A DNA stretch of 64,000 bases. Source: a virus. The DNA is taken from the IMG/VR virus record IMGVR_UViG_3300027896_001999, positions 1 to 64,000 of that record. One strand, written 5' to 3'. The translations under genes were made by a program, and so were the position numbers. The notes under the pieces were generated by a model. That model worked only from the letters and a program-made list of their open reading frames with translations. It was not told the DNA's origin and did no database searches. Positions within the stretch are counted from its first letter, which is position 1; each line of letters opens with the position of its first letter. Below, one piece after another: positions 26,101 to 34,537 of the stretch.

Positions 26101-27549
26101 TTATACGACCCTGAGACCCCTGACCATCGCGCAAGTGGCTTCGAATGAATCCGCCAGAGCTCCGTATGTCTTGATAAGGAACGGTAAGAAGTCATCAGTC
26201 CTTGCAAGGTCTTCAATTGTAACAAGACCATTGAACTGTGAACCGCCTTCGTTCGTATAAGGCATACGACCAATTCCCTGGAACTCGTCTAAGTCCCAAA
26301 GAACGACCACTTCCGGGGGTATTAGAGCTGTCAAATTCAGAGGAATGTCCAGCCTCATTCCGACGGGAACTTCTGCACCCACAGTGGCCGGAGTTGTCTG
26401 AAACCTCATAGACGTAACGTTTCCATTGGCGTCTGAAGTCCATCTCTTGTCGGCTGCTGCCGATATGTCGGTGTCTGAAACTGTCTTTGTTCCGTTTGCA
26501 TCGTATGTGAACCCCGGAATTATGTGCCTCAGATATACTGTGCCGGCAACTGTTCCGACATATATCTTATAGCGATAACACTGAGTGTTCGCCGCCCATG
26601 TGAGGGTGATGTAATTATCGTTACCACCACCACCAGCGGTCGTGACAGTCACTTCGGCGCAAGCAATTTCTTCACCGTTTTTTGTGATTCCGGCAACCTG
26701 GAAAAAGAAAGGAAGATTATCTGCGATAGCACCGGTTCCGATAACTGCCGCCGGAGTTACCACAGGCATCGTGGTCTTAGGTCTGCAACCACTGGAGACT
26801 ATGATCGGAACATCCCGATAAGCATTTAATCTCCATCCACCCGGGATATCAACCTGTGAGAAAGATCCGCTCAGACCCTGATTCAACCTGACGTTGGTTA
26901 GGAGTTGCGAAAACTTTGATAACATCTGAGGGGACATAACGAATGCTTTTTTATGAGCCATCCCCTGAAGTTCAAAGTTCGCATCAATCAGGTCATCAAG
27001 CTCTTTCAGATTGGTAGGAACGACCCCACCTGAAGTTTTATTGAATCTGTTGGTGGCGATGAAAGTGTCCAGACCGCTGTATTCCCACGGATTCGCTACT
27101 GCGTTTCCATACATATTGTAATTACAGAGGTCATGAACATGCGAAATGAGTTCCGACTCAATGTTTGTCGCGGCGGAATCCACATTCTTTTTGCTGGCAT
27201 TCTGTAAGAAGTTGGTTGTTGCTCCCTTCCTTCTTACGACTTTCAGAGCAACATTCGCTCTTGTGAAAGTCGGCTGAGTTACTGGCGTTACTGCACTTTC
27301 GCCCATCGCTCCACCGATCCCGCCGAGTGCCGTTAATCGGTTAAACTCATGAGTTGACTGATTGTCAAACTGAGGTGTGACCATCGCTAATTCCGGGGAA
27401 ATCCTCGGTAAAGCGTTGGTTATGATTGCTTCCAAGTGCTGTGGGATAAGAGCTCCGCCGGAGTTCGCTGCTCCAGTCAAGGCTTTCGCCAACTGGCTCT
27501 TATTCTCACCAGCCCAACGATTAAATTGCTGAATTATCTCGTTGTTCAT
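26101..27549 (-). CDS. Major capsid protein, HK97 fold with Ig-like insertion
   Basis: 482 residues. N-terminal helix (IIQQFNRWAGENKSQLAKALTGAANSGGALIP), E-loop region with THEFNRL and the spine helix NIESELISHVHDLCNYNMYGN, then MSPQMLSKFSQLL and GWRLNAYRDVPIIVSSGCRP, all typical of HK97-fold capsid proteins. Residues ~261-353 (PFFFQVAGITKNGEEI, TLTWAANTQCYRYKIYVGT) are an extra Ig/fibronectin-like domain inserted before the C-terminal strands. The fold resumes with PLNLTALIPPEVVVLWDLDEFQGIGRMPY. No clear protease site is seen at the N-terminus. Confidence 0.88.
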   Translation of the reverse strand: MNNEIIQQFNRWAGENKSQLAKALTGAANSGGALIPQHLEAIITNALPRISPELAMVTPQFDNQSTHEFNRLTALGGIGGAMGESAVTPVTQPTFTRANVALKVVRRKGATTNFLQNASKKNVDSAATNIESELISHVHDLCNYNMYGNAVANPWEYSGLDTFIATNRFNKTSGGVVPTNLKELDDLIDANFELQGMAHKKAFVMSPQMLSKFSQLLTNVRLNQGLSGSFSQVDIPGGWRLNAYRDVPIIVSSGCRPKTTMPVVTPAAVIGTGAIADNLPFFFQVAGITKNGEEIACAEVTVTTAGGGGNDNYITLTWAANTQCYRYKIYVGTVAGTVYLRHIIPGFTYDANGTKTVSDTDISAAADKRWTSDANGNVTSMRFQTTPATVGAEVPVGMRLDIPLNLTALIPPEVVVLWDLDEFQGIGRMPYTNEGGSQFNGLVTIEDLARTDDFLPFLIKTYGALADSFEATCAMVRGLRVV

Positions 27550-27610
27550 ATTTTAGATTCTCCTTTAATGTGATTTTACTTATTTAGAAAGAACTCCGAT
27601 TGAACCCTTT

Positions 27611-28444
27611 CTACTTCTTTAACGTATTTTTTGCGTTGATAGCGAATATGGACGCAAGGCCAAGGCCATTGTTGTCTGTCAAGGATTTTCTTAATGAATT
27701 GTTCCCATTGTCGGGAGCAGCCACATCGGAATTCCCTCTAACACCAAGAGCGGTCTTAAGAAAGTCAAGGGTCTTTTGAAGATCCTGTGAATCGTTAGGA
27801 ACCTTGCGAGCTTCCATGGACTTCTTTAATTCTGTCTCTTGAATCTTCACCTGTTCCGCAATACCCATTCCTTCAAGTATATTGGAAAGAGCTTTTTTGA
27901 TTTCATGATTTTCCGCTCTTACAGATTCAAGGGATTTCCTTAGCTTAAGATTTCCTTTTGACGTTTTCTGTACTGTTCTTTTTGAGGACTTTCCGCCCAT
28001 CAGGCTCTTTACAATAGCTTTCGCCACTGCATCGATGTTCTTGTCATTGATATCACCGAGATCATTAACGACCTCTTCAGCATCATCTGATGCATTGGTG
28101 CCTTCATCTGACTTATCAACATCTTCGTCCTCATCTTCGTCATCGGACTTTCCGAGTTCGTCATCATCTTCGTCCTCATCTTCGTCCTCTGCTTTTTTCA
28201 AGTCTTCGTCTTCATCTTCGTCCTTTGCTTTTTTCAAGTCTTCGTCTTCATCTTCGTCCTTTGCAGGACCATCGGACTTCTGTAGCCATTTAAGAACAGA
28301 TTTCGCCACTTCAGGACTCATCTCAGCTTCCCCAGGTTTTTTCCCGGGTTCAAGAGGCTCATTACCGGTCATCATCTTGGCTTCTTCTACAAGAGAGCCG
28401 ATATTTGAAAGAACGGTATTCAATTCTGGTTTTTCCATAAACAT
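27611..28444 (-). CDS. Acidic capsid scaffold-like protein
   Basis: 277 residues between prohead protease and capsid protein, the normal scaffold position. Residues ~60-115 are runs of Asp/Glu broken by LKKA, from an imperfect 36-bp DNA repeat around 28185-28262. The C-terminal half is helical with Lys/Glu heptads (NLRKSLESVRAENHEIKKALSNILEGMG), the region that would contact capsid subunits. Probably digested by the neighbouring protease during maturation. Confidence 0.7.
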   Translation of the reverse strand: MFMEKPELNTVLSNIGSLVEEAKMMTGNEPLEPGKKPGEAEMSPEVAKSVLKWLQKSDGPAKDEDEDEDLKKAKDEDEDEDLKKAEDEDEDEDDDELGKSDDEDEDEDVDKSDEGTNASDDAEEVVNDLGDINDKNIDAVAKAIVKSLMGGKSSKRTVQKTSKGNLKLRKSLESVRAENHEIKKALSNILEGMGIAEQVKIQETELKKSMEARKVPNDSQDLQKTLDFLKTALGVRGNSDVAAPDNGNNSLRKSLTDNNGLGLASIFAINAKNTLKK

Positions 28445-28449
28445 TCTCC

Positions 28450-29361
28450 TTAATTTAAAGATTTGATCAGAGTATCTATCTCTGATATTAAAGATTTGAT
28501 TACAACGATCTTGTTGTTCGGATTATGAACTTTCTCTTCTTGAGACTTCTTGTAATCAAATATACTTTCGGAACCAACAATAAGATCCGTCATCACGGAT
28601 CCGTACTCGCTAAACAATCTCCCAAGAGCTTCTCTCTTGTCTCTGAGGCTCTTGTTCACCATAATGCTTTCTATCATATCTTCGAACTTATCTTGGTACT
28701 GATATCTCTTTTTATAATAAGTGCCTTGAATATTGTCAGCTTCCAATGAAGCCTTGAACGTGTTAATTTCTTTGTCCAAAAGATAAGGGGAATTCTCTCC
28801 CAGTGCCTTGAAAACGGCATGAGCCACGGATGTCTTATAGGCTGGCCTCGGAACAACCACAGCTCCGTCTAAAGCTACATCGTCGATCACTCTTCGTCCG
28901 TCGCTTGCCATTGAAAGAATACCGTTTGGTGGAATGTACCCTTCTACTGAAAACCCCTTCTGTTTGGGAACTGCATAAGGCGGGAGTCCAAGCATCTGTT
29001 TCCACATCTTATCACACCTTTCTAAAGTGTTTGCCCCAACATCATCCGATTCATCGTACAATCTCCACTCCGCGTACCAGTCATTTTCAGGGGTGATCGC
29101 TGATGAAGTCAGTATACCTATGTCATCCGTGAATCGGATTCCATGCTTATCCGCGTAAAGAAGAAGACAACCTTTATTGGCTTGTTCATGAAAGGACTTT
29201 ATGCACTTTTCTGTAATCCTTTCGCCCTGTCCGTCGGTCTTCGTTCCAGATACGATACCTTTCAAGTATCTTCTCTTCCGTCCTCCTTCGTCTTTTTCAA
29301 CATAATGCCCTTTGTTGTCAAAGTCAAACGGCTGATACTGGAACTCTATTCTTTCTTCCAT
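28450..29361 (-). CDS. Prohead protease, XkdF-like serine protease
   Basis: 303 residues. LKGIVSGTKTDGQGERITEKCIKSFHEQAN fits the N-terminal beta-barrel opening of phage prohead proteases; H73 in YADKHGIRF and S138 in GFSVEGYIP are the likely catalytic His and Ser, and ALDGAVVVPRPAYKTS follows as expected. The helical C-terminus (from ~190) may be scaffold-binding. It would cleave scaffold and possibly leader peptides inside the prohead. It is preceded by a 45-bp sequence duplicated at 31836-31880. Confidence 0.75.
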   Translation of the reverse strand: MEERIEFQYQPFDFDNKGHYVEKDEGGRKRRYLKGIVSGTKTDGQGERITEKCIKSFHEQANKGCLLLYADKHGIRFTDDIGILTSSAITPENDWYAEWRLYDESDDVGANTLERCDKMWKQMLGLPPYAVPKQKGFSVEGYIPPNGILSMASDGRRVIDDVALDGAVVVPRPAYKTSVAHAVFKALGENSPYLLDKEINTFKASLEADNIQGTYYKKRYQYQDKFEDMIESIMVNKSLRDKREALGRLFSEYGSVMTDLIVGSESIFDYKKSQEEKVHNPNNKIVVIKSLISEIDTLIKSLN

Positions 29362-29384
29362 CGTCTTTCCTCACTCTTGTATTG

Positions 29385-29596
29385 TTAAGACCAATTGAGG
29401 TCTCTATTTACTGATTTCGGAGTTTCTTTCTTCCCACCAGCTCCGCCCTTATCAGAGACCCACTTGCCTCCGGAATACGTGAAAGGTTTTCCGAAGATCA
29501 TTTTCTTTTGACCTTCGTTTGCCTTCATGATGCAATTTACAAACTCCTCGCGATTGCTTTCCGAAGTCTGGACTTCACAGACTTTTGCACTTTCAT
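29385..29596 (-). pseudogene. Broken copy of the shared leader-module ORF (1-nt deletion)
   Basis: From ATG 29596 the frame reads MKVQKSVKSRLRKAIARSL then stops. Compared with the intact relative at 30365-30814, one base is missing (GCGAGGAG against GCGATGGAG). Restoring it gives a 70-residue ORF that runs through KANEGQKKMIFGKPF and GGKWVSDKGGAGGKK to a stop at 29385. The 212-nt length is one short of a multiple of three, as expected. The copy has no effector domain. A sequencing error is the main alternative. Confidence 0.65.
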
Positions 29597-29597
29597 T

Positions 29598-30365
29598 TCA
29601 CGCCCTCTTTATAAGATATTGAACTTCACAATTACAGTTTATCTTTTCCCCAATAGGGAGACCCGTCCAATGAGGATGTGGAGTCTTATACACTTTCTTA
29701 TCTTTCGAATTCAGTATGAACATGTCTTGAAACATGATCGGGTCTCTTTTCGCTATGTCTCTATGATGTTCACGTGGAACCTTAGAAAGTCTTGCATTAT
29801 GAATCCACCGTTTCATGACAGCGGAATCTTTATTTTGCTTTATAAACTCCCTGAAATAGTCGTGCTTAGACTCATTTGAGGCAGTTCGTAAAGCTGTCGT
29901 TGCTATGCCTTTACAGTTCTTCGGAACTCCGAATACCTTGTCTATCTTAGTGTAATTCTTAAAGATCCGTTTCGTTTCGTCCTGAAACTGCTTTATCGTA
30001 TTTTTCTTCGTCGTACCGGCTCTCACTCCGGTTCGTACGTCTACCTTAGAATCATTAAGTATTCCGGTTAATCTACTGTTCAGTATCCGTTTCAGTTCGT
30101 CTGTTATGGAATTCCCAGTTTCTGTGCTCTTTATTCTATTGAACTGATGTGTTGGCTTGATCACCCTGATCTCAGGCAAATTCATCCTTTTTGAAGTGTC
30201 ACTTATCCTTGCATTTTGAGCGGAAAAGAAATCATCGAACATCCTTAAAGTCAGGTCTTGAATCTTCTCTGTATTATACTGTAGAACCCGCTGTATGATC
30301 CCACGATACGAGCCGGTCGTGAAATCATAACGCATGGATAATCTTTTCTTATGTATCTTTCCCAT
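29598..30365 (-). CDS. Minor head protein, SPP1 gp7/MuF-like
   Basis: 255 residues, helical throughout. The C-terminal part carries the typical MuF-domain order: RTGVRAGTTKKNTIKQFQDETKRIFKNYTKIDKVF, then KGIATTALRTASNESKHDYFREFI, MKRWIHNARLSKVPREHHRDI and finally HPHWTGLPIGEKINCNCEVQYLIKR (the 'C-N-C-x-V' ending). It binds the portal inside the head and is often ejected with DNA. It is short for a MuF protein and carries no C-terminal toxin; the toxin-like domains here are on separate ORFs. Confidence 0.75.
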   Translation of the reverse strand: MGKIHKKRLSMRYDFTTGSYRGIIQRVLQYNTEKIQDLTLRMFDDFFSAQNARISDTSKRMNLPEIRVIKPTHQFNRIKSTETGNSITDELKRILNSRLTGILNDSKVDVRTGVRAGTTKKNTIKQFQDETKRIFKNYTKIDKVFGVPKNCKGIATTALRTASNESKHDYFREFIKQNKDSAVMKRWIHNARLSKVPREHHRDIAKRDPIMFQDMFILNSKDKKVYKTPHPHWTGLPIGEKINCNCEVQYLIKRA

Positions 30366-30814
30366 CAGCTACTAATATCAAAGTCTGGATTTTGGTAAGC
30401 ATTCATTTCAGCTTTCATTTGCATAATTTGATCTTTCACTTCAGAGTGAACATCCTTTAGTCTTTTCTTATCTTTTGGTGTCAAAGATTTATCGTTCTGC
30501 AGTACGTGAGATAATTTTTTATGGTATCTCTTTAAGTCATCTCCATCCATCCGATAAACATCGTCAACTTTCAAATCTCTTACCTTTGGTTCATTGGCTT
30601 CATTTATACTTCGTCCAGAATCTTCTGTTTCTTGGGAAACATCTTTCTTCCTACCAGCTCCGCCCTTATCAGAGACCCACTTTCCTCCGGAATACGTGAA
30701 AGGTTTTCCGAAGATCATTTTCTTTTGACCTTCATTTGCCTTTGTGATATAGCTCACCAACTCCATCGCTACTGCCTTTCGGAGTCTGGACTTCAGGTTC
30801 TTTTGTACTTTCAT
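30365..30814 (-). CDS. Shared leader module fused to a charged helical domain
   Basis: 149 residues. Residues 8-55 are the clearest form of the shared module (LKSRLRKAVAMELVSYITKANEGQKKMIFGKPFTYSGGKWVSDKGG). The rest is a charged helical region (DLKRYHKKLSHVLQNDKSLTPKDKKRLKDVHSEVKDQIMQMKAEM). TGA overlaps the minor-head ATG. Its upstream 37 bp (30808-30844) duplicates the 3' end of the minor head gene plus the start of the broken copy. Likely a virion-packaged internal protein; inference from the module and its position. Confidence 0.6.
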   Translation of the reverse strand: MKVQKNLKSRLRKAVAMELVSYITKANEGQKKMIFGKPFTYSGGKWVSDKGGAGRKKDVSQETEDSGRSINEANEPKVRDLKVDDVYRMDGDDLKRYHKKLSHVLQNDKSLTPKDKKRLKDVHSEVKDQIMQMKAEMNAYQNPDFDISS

Positions 30815-30860
30815 TTCACACCCTCTTTATAAGATATTGAACTTTCGCACTATTTGATAT

Positions 30861-31838
30861 TTACTCTATATCCATCTTCTGGCTCTTCGGCTTGCTTATT
30901 TCTTCATTACGTTTACTCAAGTACTCATCTTCAAGATAATTCGACAAAGATTGAAATTCCTTACTCTCATCATTATCAAGGCTCTTGTACCCACTCCGTT
31001 TAACGGTCGCCCATGCTTGCTTGGAACAAACTTCCTTATTTCCTCCACCTGAACGACATGATTCATAAACGTGTTGAAGTTGTCTTGCTCCTTTCGGCTC
31101 CATCCCTTTTCCAGGGGAAAGACCTTCTTTGACTTTCTTACCGCAGCCTTTGTCCACATTTTCAAGACCTTTGTCTTTGGATTCAAGGTTTTTCTTTCCA
31201 CAATTCTTTTCTATCTTGCTAACAAAATTGTCGAGTTCTGGGAACATCCCTTTCTCTTTGCCTTCGCTGTAATACTTTGGATTCTCCGTCAGATGATCAT
31301 TAACAATCTTCTTTATTAAAACAGGGTCAGCCGTATGTTCCGCTTCAACTATCATTCCCATAGCAACTTCATCTGAATCATGCGTTCCTTCGTCTCCCTT
31401 CGACGTTCCTCCTGCGAGGAAGCTCTTTAAGATTTCATATATCTTATCTTCGACCTGGGAAGGTTCGATCCTCAATTTAACGGCCAATCCATGAATGTCG
31501 GAGTCCGTTGGGTTCTTAACCAAACGGAACAACTTCAGTATTTCTTTTTCGAGTGAGTCGTCTTTTCGTTCTTCTTTCTTCAAAAGAAACTGAAGCTGTC
31601 CTTTACAGACAACAAGTTTATTTCTCAGTTCCGCCTTCCTTATGTCTTGGTAAGAAACTCCCGACTTACGCATCCCATAAGCGATCGCCTCTGAATGTTC
31701 TACAATAGGTTTATTGTTCTCATCTTTTAGAACACCATTCTTATAGTCTATCATAGCTTTCGTAAAATAGTTGGTCATCGTATTTCGTTTCGCTTTACGA
31801 TTTCGTCTATCCTGAGAGTTCTTAAACTGTTTACTCAT
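30861..31838 (-). CDS. Head-region protein with DUF5661-like segment
   Basis: 325 residues. A basic N-terminus (MSKQFKNSQDRRNRKAKRN), helical region with AIAYGMRKSGVSYQDIRKAEL, then residues ~154-192 (DSDEVAMGMIVEAEHTADPVLIKKIVNDHLTENPKYYSE) match the DUF5661 pattern 'M-x-x-E-x-E-H-T ... I-x-x-D-H-L-x-E-x-P-x-Y-Y'. A Gly/Lys stretch with CGKK repeats and 'HVYESCRSGGGNKEVCSKQAWATV' follows; that last segment resembles a ChaB-like or small helical Cys motif. Role unknown; encoded among portal-side head genes. Confidence 0.55.
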   Translation of the reverse strand: MSKQFKNSQDRRNRKAKRNTMTNYFTKAMIDYKNGVLKDENNKPIVEHSEAIAYGMRKSGVSYQDIRKAELRNKLVVCKGQLQFLLKKEERKDDSLEKEILKLFRLVKNPTDSDIHGLAVKLRIEPSQVEDKIYEILKSFLAGGTSKGDEGTHDSDEVAMGMIVEAEHTADPVLIKKIVNDHLTENPKYYSEGKEKGMFPELDNFVSKIEKNCGKKNLESKDKGLENVDKGCGKKVKEGLSPGKGMEPKGARQLQHVYESCRSGGGNKEVCSKQAWATVKRSGYKSLDNDESKEFQSLSNYLEDEYLSKRNEEISKPKSQKMDIE

Positions 31839-31887
31839 CGTCTTTCCTCACTCTTGTATTGTTAAGACCAATTGAGGTCTTTATGTT

Positions 31888-32377
31888 TTACCATTCACTA
31901 TCACCACTGTTTCTTCTTTTCCAATCTTCACTAAGATCCCTATGCGCACTCTTTATTTCTTTAGGGCTCATTGTTGAAAGTTCTTTCGGTGTGAACATCA
32001 TAACCGACTCCAGTTCTTCTGCCATGTCTTGAACCTTAAAACTTCTTTCTTCTTTGCCTTTTGGTTCAATCTTCTTTGGTGCTTCCATAGATCTCCCGGA
32101 ACTTTTCCCACCAGCTCCGCCCTTATCAGAGACCCACTTTCCTCCGGAATATGTGAAAGGTTTTCCGAAGATCATTTGCCTTTCCAACACAATTAAGCAC
32201 TTCCATCGCGACCGCCTTCCGTAGCTTGGACTTCAGGTTCTTCTTTGCTTCTTTGTATGAAATCTTATTAGTTCTGTCAGCTGTTCCGTCGTGTATCAGT
32301 TTCCCATCTTGATCATACACAGCGAAAATGGAATCAGTCTTTTGTCTTTCCTTTAAATTCTCTTTTGTTCTTGCCAT
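31888..32377 (-). pseudogene. Leader-module gene split by a 17-nt deletion
   Basis: Two overlapping frames. The 5' part (from ATG 32377, RBS GAGGAG at 7 bases) encodes MARTKENLKERQKTDSIFAV, then LRKAVAMEVLNCVGKAN and changes to an unrelated tail ending at 32126. The 3' part (31888-32190) resumes at MIFGKPFTYSGGKWVSDKGG and continues with 75 more residues. Against the intact copy, 17 nt are missing exactly between two AAATGA repeats, a slippage-type deletion. The 3' fragment could still be made by re-initiation at ATG 32190 or 32175. Confidence 0.65.
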
Positions 32378-32381
32378 CATA

Positions 32382-32561
32382 CTACTCCTCAAATAATTTA
32401 TCAACAGCTTTAATCATTTCTTCGGGCGTCTTATCTTCATCAAGAATTCCATATACAGAATCTTCAATGAGTTTAAAGACCGCCATAAGATCAAGCTCCA
32501 ACGGAGACTGAAGATCATCGAACTCCGATTGAGTTGTTTTGGGAATCTTAAATTCACTCAT
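32382..32561 (-). CDS. 59-aa acidic helical protein
   Basis: ORF reading MSEFKIPKTTQSEFDDLQSP then LELDLMAVFKLIEDSVYGIL and ending KAVDKLFEE. Its stop lies 2 bases before the start region of the next gene and GAGGAG inside its 3' end serves as that gene's RBS. Mostly helical and acidic. Unknown role; the spacing supports a real gene between portal and the split module gene. Confidence 0.5.
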   Translation of the reverse strand: MSEFKIPKTTQSEFDDLQSPLELDLMAVFKLIEDSVYGILDEDKTPEEMIKAVDKLFEE

Positions 32562-32680
32562 TTTTGCCTTATAGCAAAGGGAGCAAAGAAGTATCGTGCT
32601 TTTTTATTTGTCGGTCTCCCAACCTCTTGATCCAGATACTCTTTGCTTCCCCAACTTTCATTTATGCTACTGACTTCAAT

Positions 32681-34270
32681 TTATTGTTGCCCACCGACGT
32701 TCTTCATATTGAAAGGATTTCCGCCTGAACCATCTGGAGGCTGTCCCCCCGGTTGCCCTGAAGGCTTATCAAACTGTTCACCTTCAAATGGATCATCCCC
32801 GCGTTCTCCACGCAACTCGTTGATAGCAAACACTCCCGTCTGGACCTTCATTTGAAGTATCTCTAAATCTTCCTTGTCTGACTTCCCGCCTCTGTATTCC
32901 ACTTTCCAACCAACTCCGTAACGAAACGGTAAGATCTCCCGATTATACAAAGTTTCAATCGTCTTAACGATAGGAAGAACAGCTTTAGAATGATACATCT
33001 GACTCTGAATCTCTGACGTAGAACGACCTGACGTATTGTCGCTCCCCGCCAAGTTCATTTCCATCGGAGTTGCTTGAAACACAAGACCGACTTCTTCGCG
33101 TATATCTTTTTGTCTTTGCATCTGAATACTCATCGTATCTCGTCTTGACAAATCTACAACCTGCACATTATTCCCACTGAAGGTCATCACTGCTCCGAAC
33201 TTCGGAGTATTGATTTTTTCCTCAAGACGATTTTGCTCGGTCACTTCCATCGGAGCCTCAAACTCCTTTGACAAATCTCCGAACGGTGATTGTTCCGTAA
33301 CAATTACAAGTTTCTCCGGAGGACGAGTTCCATCGGACTCTTCTGCCATAAGCCGATCAAAGAACAGCGTTTCAATTATAAGATTTATAAGTGCTTCCAA
33401 GGGAACGAGTCCGTACGCTCTTGCAGTAGTCGGAATATAGTTTGCGAAAGCAATTTCATCGCTGAAGTATATCTGAGGCTGATCATAGCCATGGATTACT
33501 TGAACGTATGCATTAGGACCTCCGACAGTCTTAGTTTTCAACGGAAGGACCGTTCCTCCGGGAAGTGCGTATATGTTCTCCAGTCTATTGTCTTCATGTT
33601 GTTTATAAAGAGCGATAGAACCGTGAATCATCAAATCAAACACCATAGCTTTGACGAATTCTTCGTATCTATAGTTTATATTGGGCTCAGCCATCCATTC
33701 TTTAATGATTTCAGATTGATCTGTCTTTTGATTCTGTATTTTTTTCTTCCATCTCAACAGAGATGTATCAAAATTAGAAAGATCAGGGAGCGCATCGGTA
33801 AGCGTCTCCCTGATCTCTTTCACCAGGAAGGTTCGTGCTACTAAGAACTTCGGTTCGGTCGACTTAGCATATTCTTTATATAAATTACGATAATTTTTTA
33901 ATCTCTGTGCAATGCGATCTTCGTCTTTCTTGTCAGATACAATATCAAATTCCATGGTAGATATTGTATGCATTCTTGAAGCGACCACCGCGTGGACTGG
34001 AACGCACATACGAAACATCATTATCCGTTCTTCAAGTGTCAAAAAGAACAGAGACTGATCATAAGAGCCGGTGATCAATCGTCCGTCTTTGTCAGTACCA
34101 GATATGTTTCTTAGCTGTGAAGTCGTATAGACCTGAACTCCACGTTCGGGCTTCCTATGACCAAACCCGGACAGAGGCTGAATGGAGTCGTTCGTTGTGG
34201 CTAAAGACTTCTGAACTGTGTCTTTCTTCGCCGGTAGAACTCTATTTCTTATAGTTTGTACTATACCCAT
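32681..34270 (-). CDS. Portal protein
   Basis: 529 residues following the terminase section. N-terminal part with MFRMCVPVHAVVASRMHTISTMEFDIVS, core YEEFVKAMVFDLMIHGSIALYKQHEDNRLENIYALPGGTVLP, the clip/stem region EIAFANYIPTTARAYGLVPLEALINLII, then REEVGLVFQATPMEMNLAGSDNTSGRSTSEIQSQMYHSKAVLPIV and a Gly/Pro-rich tail (PSGQPGGQPPDGSGG). This is the standard portal pattern. It forms the dodecameric DNA gate at one vertex. Confidence 0.88.
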   Translation of the reverse strand: MGIVQTIRNRVLPAKKDTVQKSLATTNDSIQPLSGFGHRKPERGVQVYTTSQLRNISGTDKDGRLITGSYDQSLFFLTLEERIMMFRMCVPVHAVVASRMHTISTMEFDIVSDKKDEDRIAQRLKNYRNLYKEYAKSTEPKFLVARTFLVKEIRETLTDALPDLSNFDTSLLRWKKKIQNQKTDQSEIIKEWMAEPNINYRYEEFVKAMVFDLMIHGSIALYKQHEDNRLENIYALPGGTVLPLKTKTVGGPNAYVQVIHGYDQPQIYFSDEIAFANYIPTTARAYGLVPLEALINLIIETLFFDRLMAEESDGTRPPEKLVIVTEQSPFGDLSKEFEAPMEVTEQNRLEEKINTPKFGAVMTFSGNNVQVVDLSRRDTMSIQMQRQKDIREEVGLVFQATPMEMNLAGSDNTSGRSTSEIQSQMYHSKAVLPIVKTIETLYNREILPFRYGVGWKVEYRGGKSDKEDLEILQMKVQTGVFAINELRGERGDDPFEGEQFDKPSGQPGGQPPDGSGGNPFNMKNVGGQQ

Positions 34271-34273
34271 TAT

Positions 34274-34537
34274 TTATTTCTCTTCCAGTGTCTTTCGGCA
34301 ATCGCCCATAAGAGCCTTACGGATGTTTGACTTGATAGAAAGCTTCTTAATCAGGTCTTCCTCTGAAGCTCCCTCCGATAATCTGTATCCCCATTTAGCA
34401 ACAAGAGCGAGCGCATAATTAGGATTATCTACCTTCGGGTATTCCTTCTTGTCCTTCTTATCTTTTTTATTTTGAACGATCCACTTGTCTCCGTCATCAT
34501 AGACGTCATACGAACCGTTCTCACAGAGTTTCTTCAT
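34274..34537 (-). CDS. Small protein whose tail resembles the shared module's first helix
   Basis: 87 residues: NGSYDVYDDGDKWIVQNKKDKKDKKEYP, then a helical NYALALVAKWGYRLSEGASEEDLIKKL. It ends with SIKSNIRKALMGDCRKTLEEK, which resembles the start of the next upstream protein (SVKNNLRKALISDCLSVLKAEE). The order of these parts differs from the other module proteins. ATGA-coupled to the effector gene upstream. Could be an immunity or partner protein of that effector, but this is a guess. Confidence 0.5.
   Translation of the reverse strand: MKKLCENGSYDVYDDGDKWIVQNKKDKKDKKEYPKVDNPNYALALVAKWGYRLSEGASEEDLIKKLSIKSNIRKALMGDCRKTLEEK

Noticed and set aside
28035-28466. Serine-rich ORF opposite the scaffold gene
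   Set aside because: It is the antisense of the GAT/GAA repeats and reads almost only Ser; no RBS and opposite to the operon.
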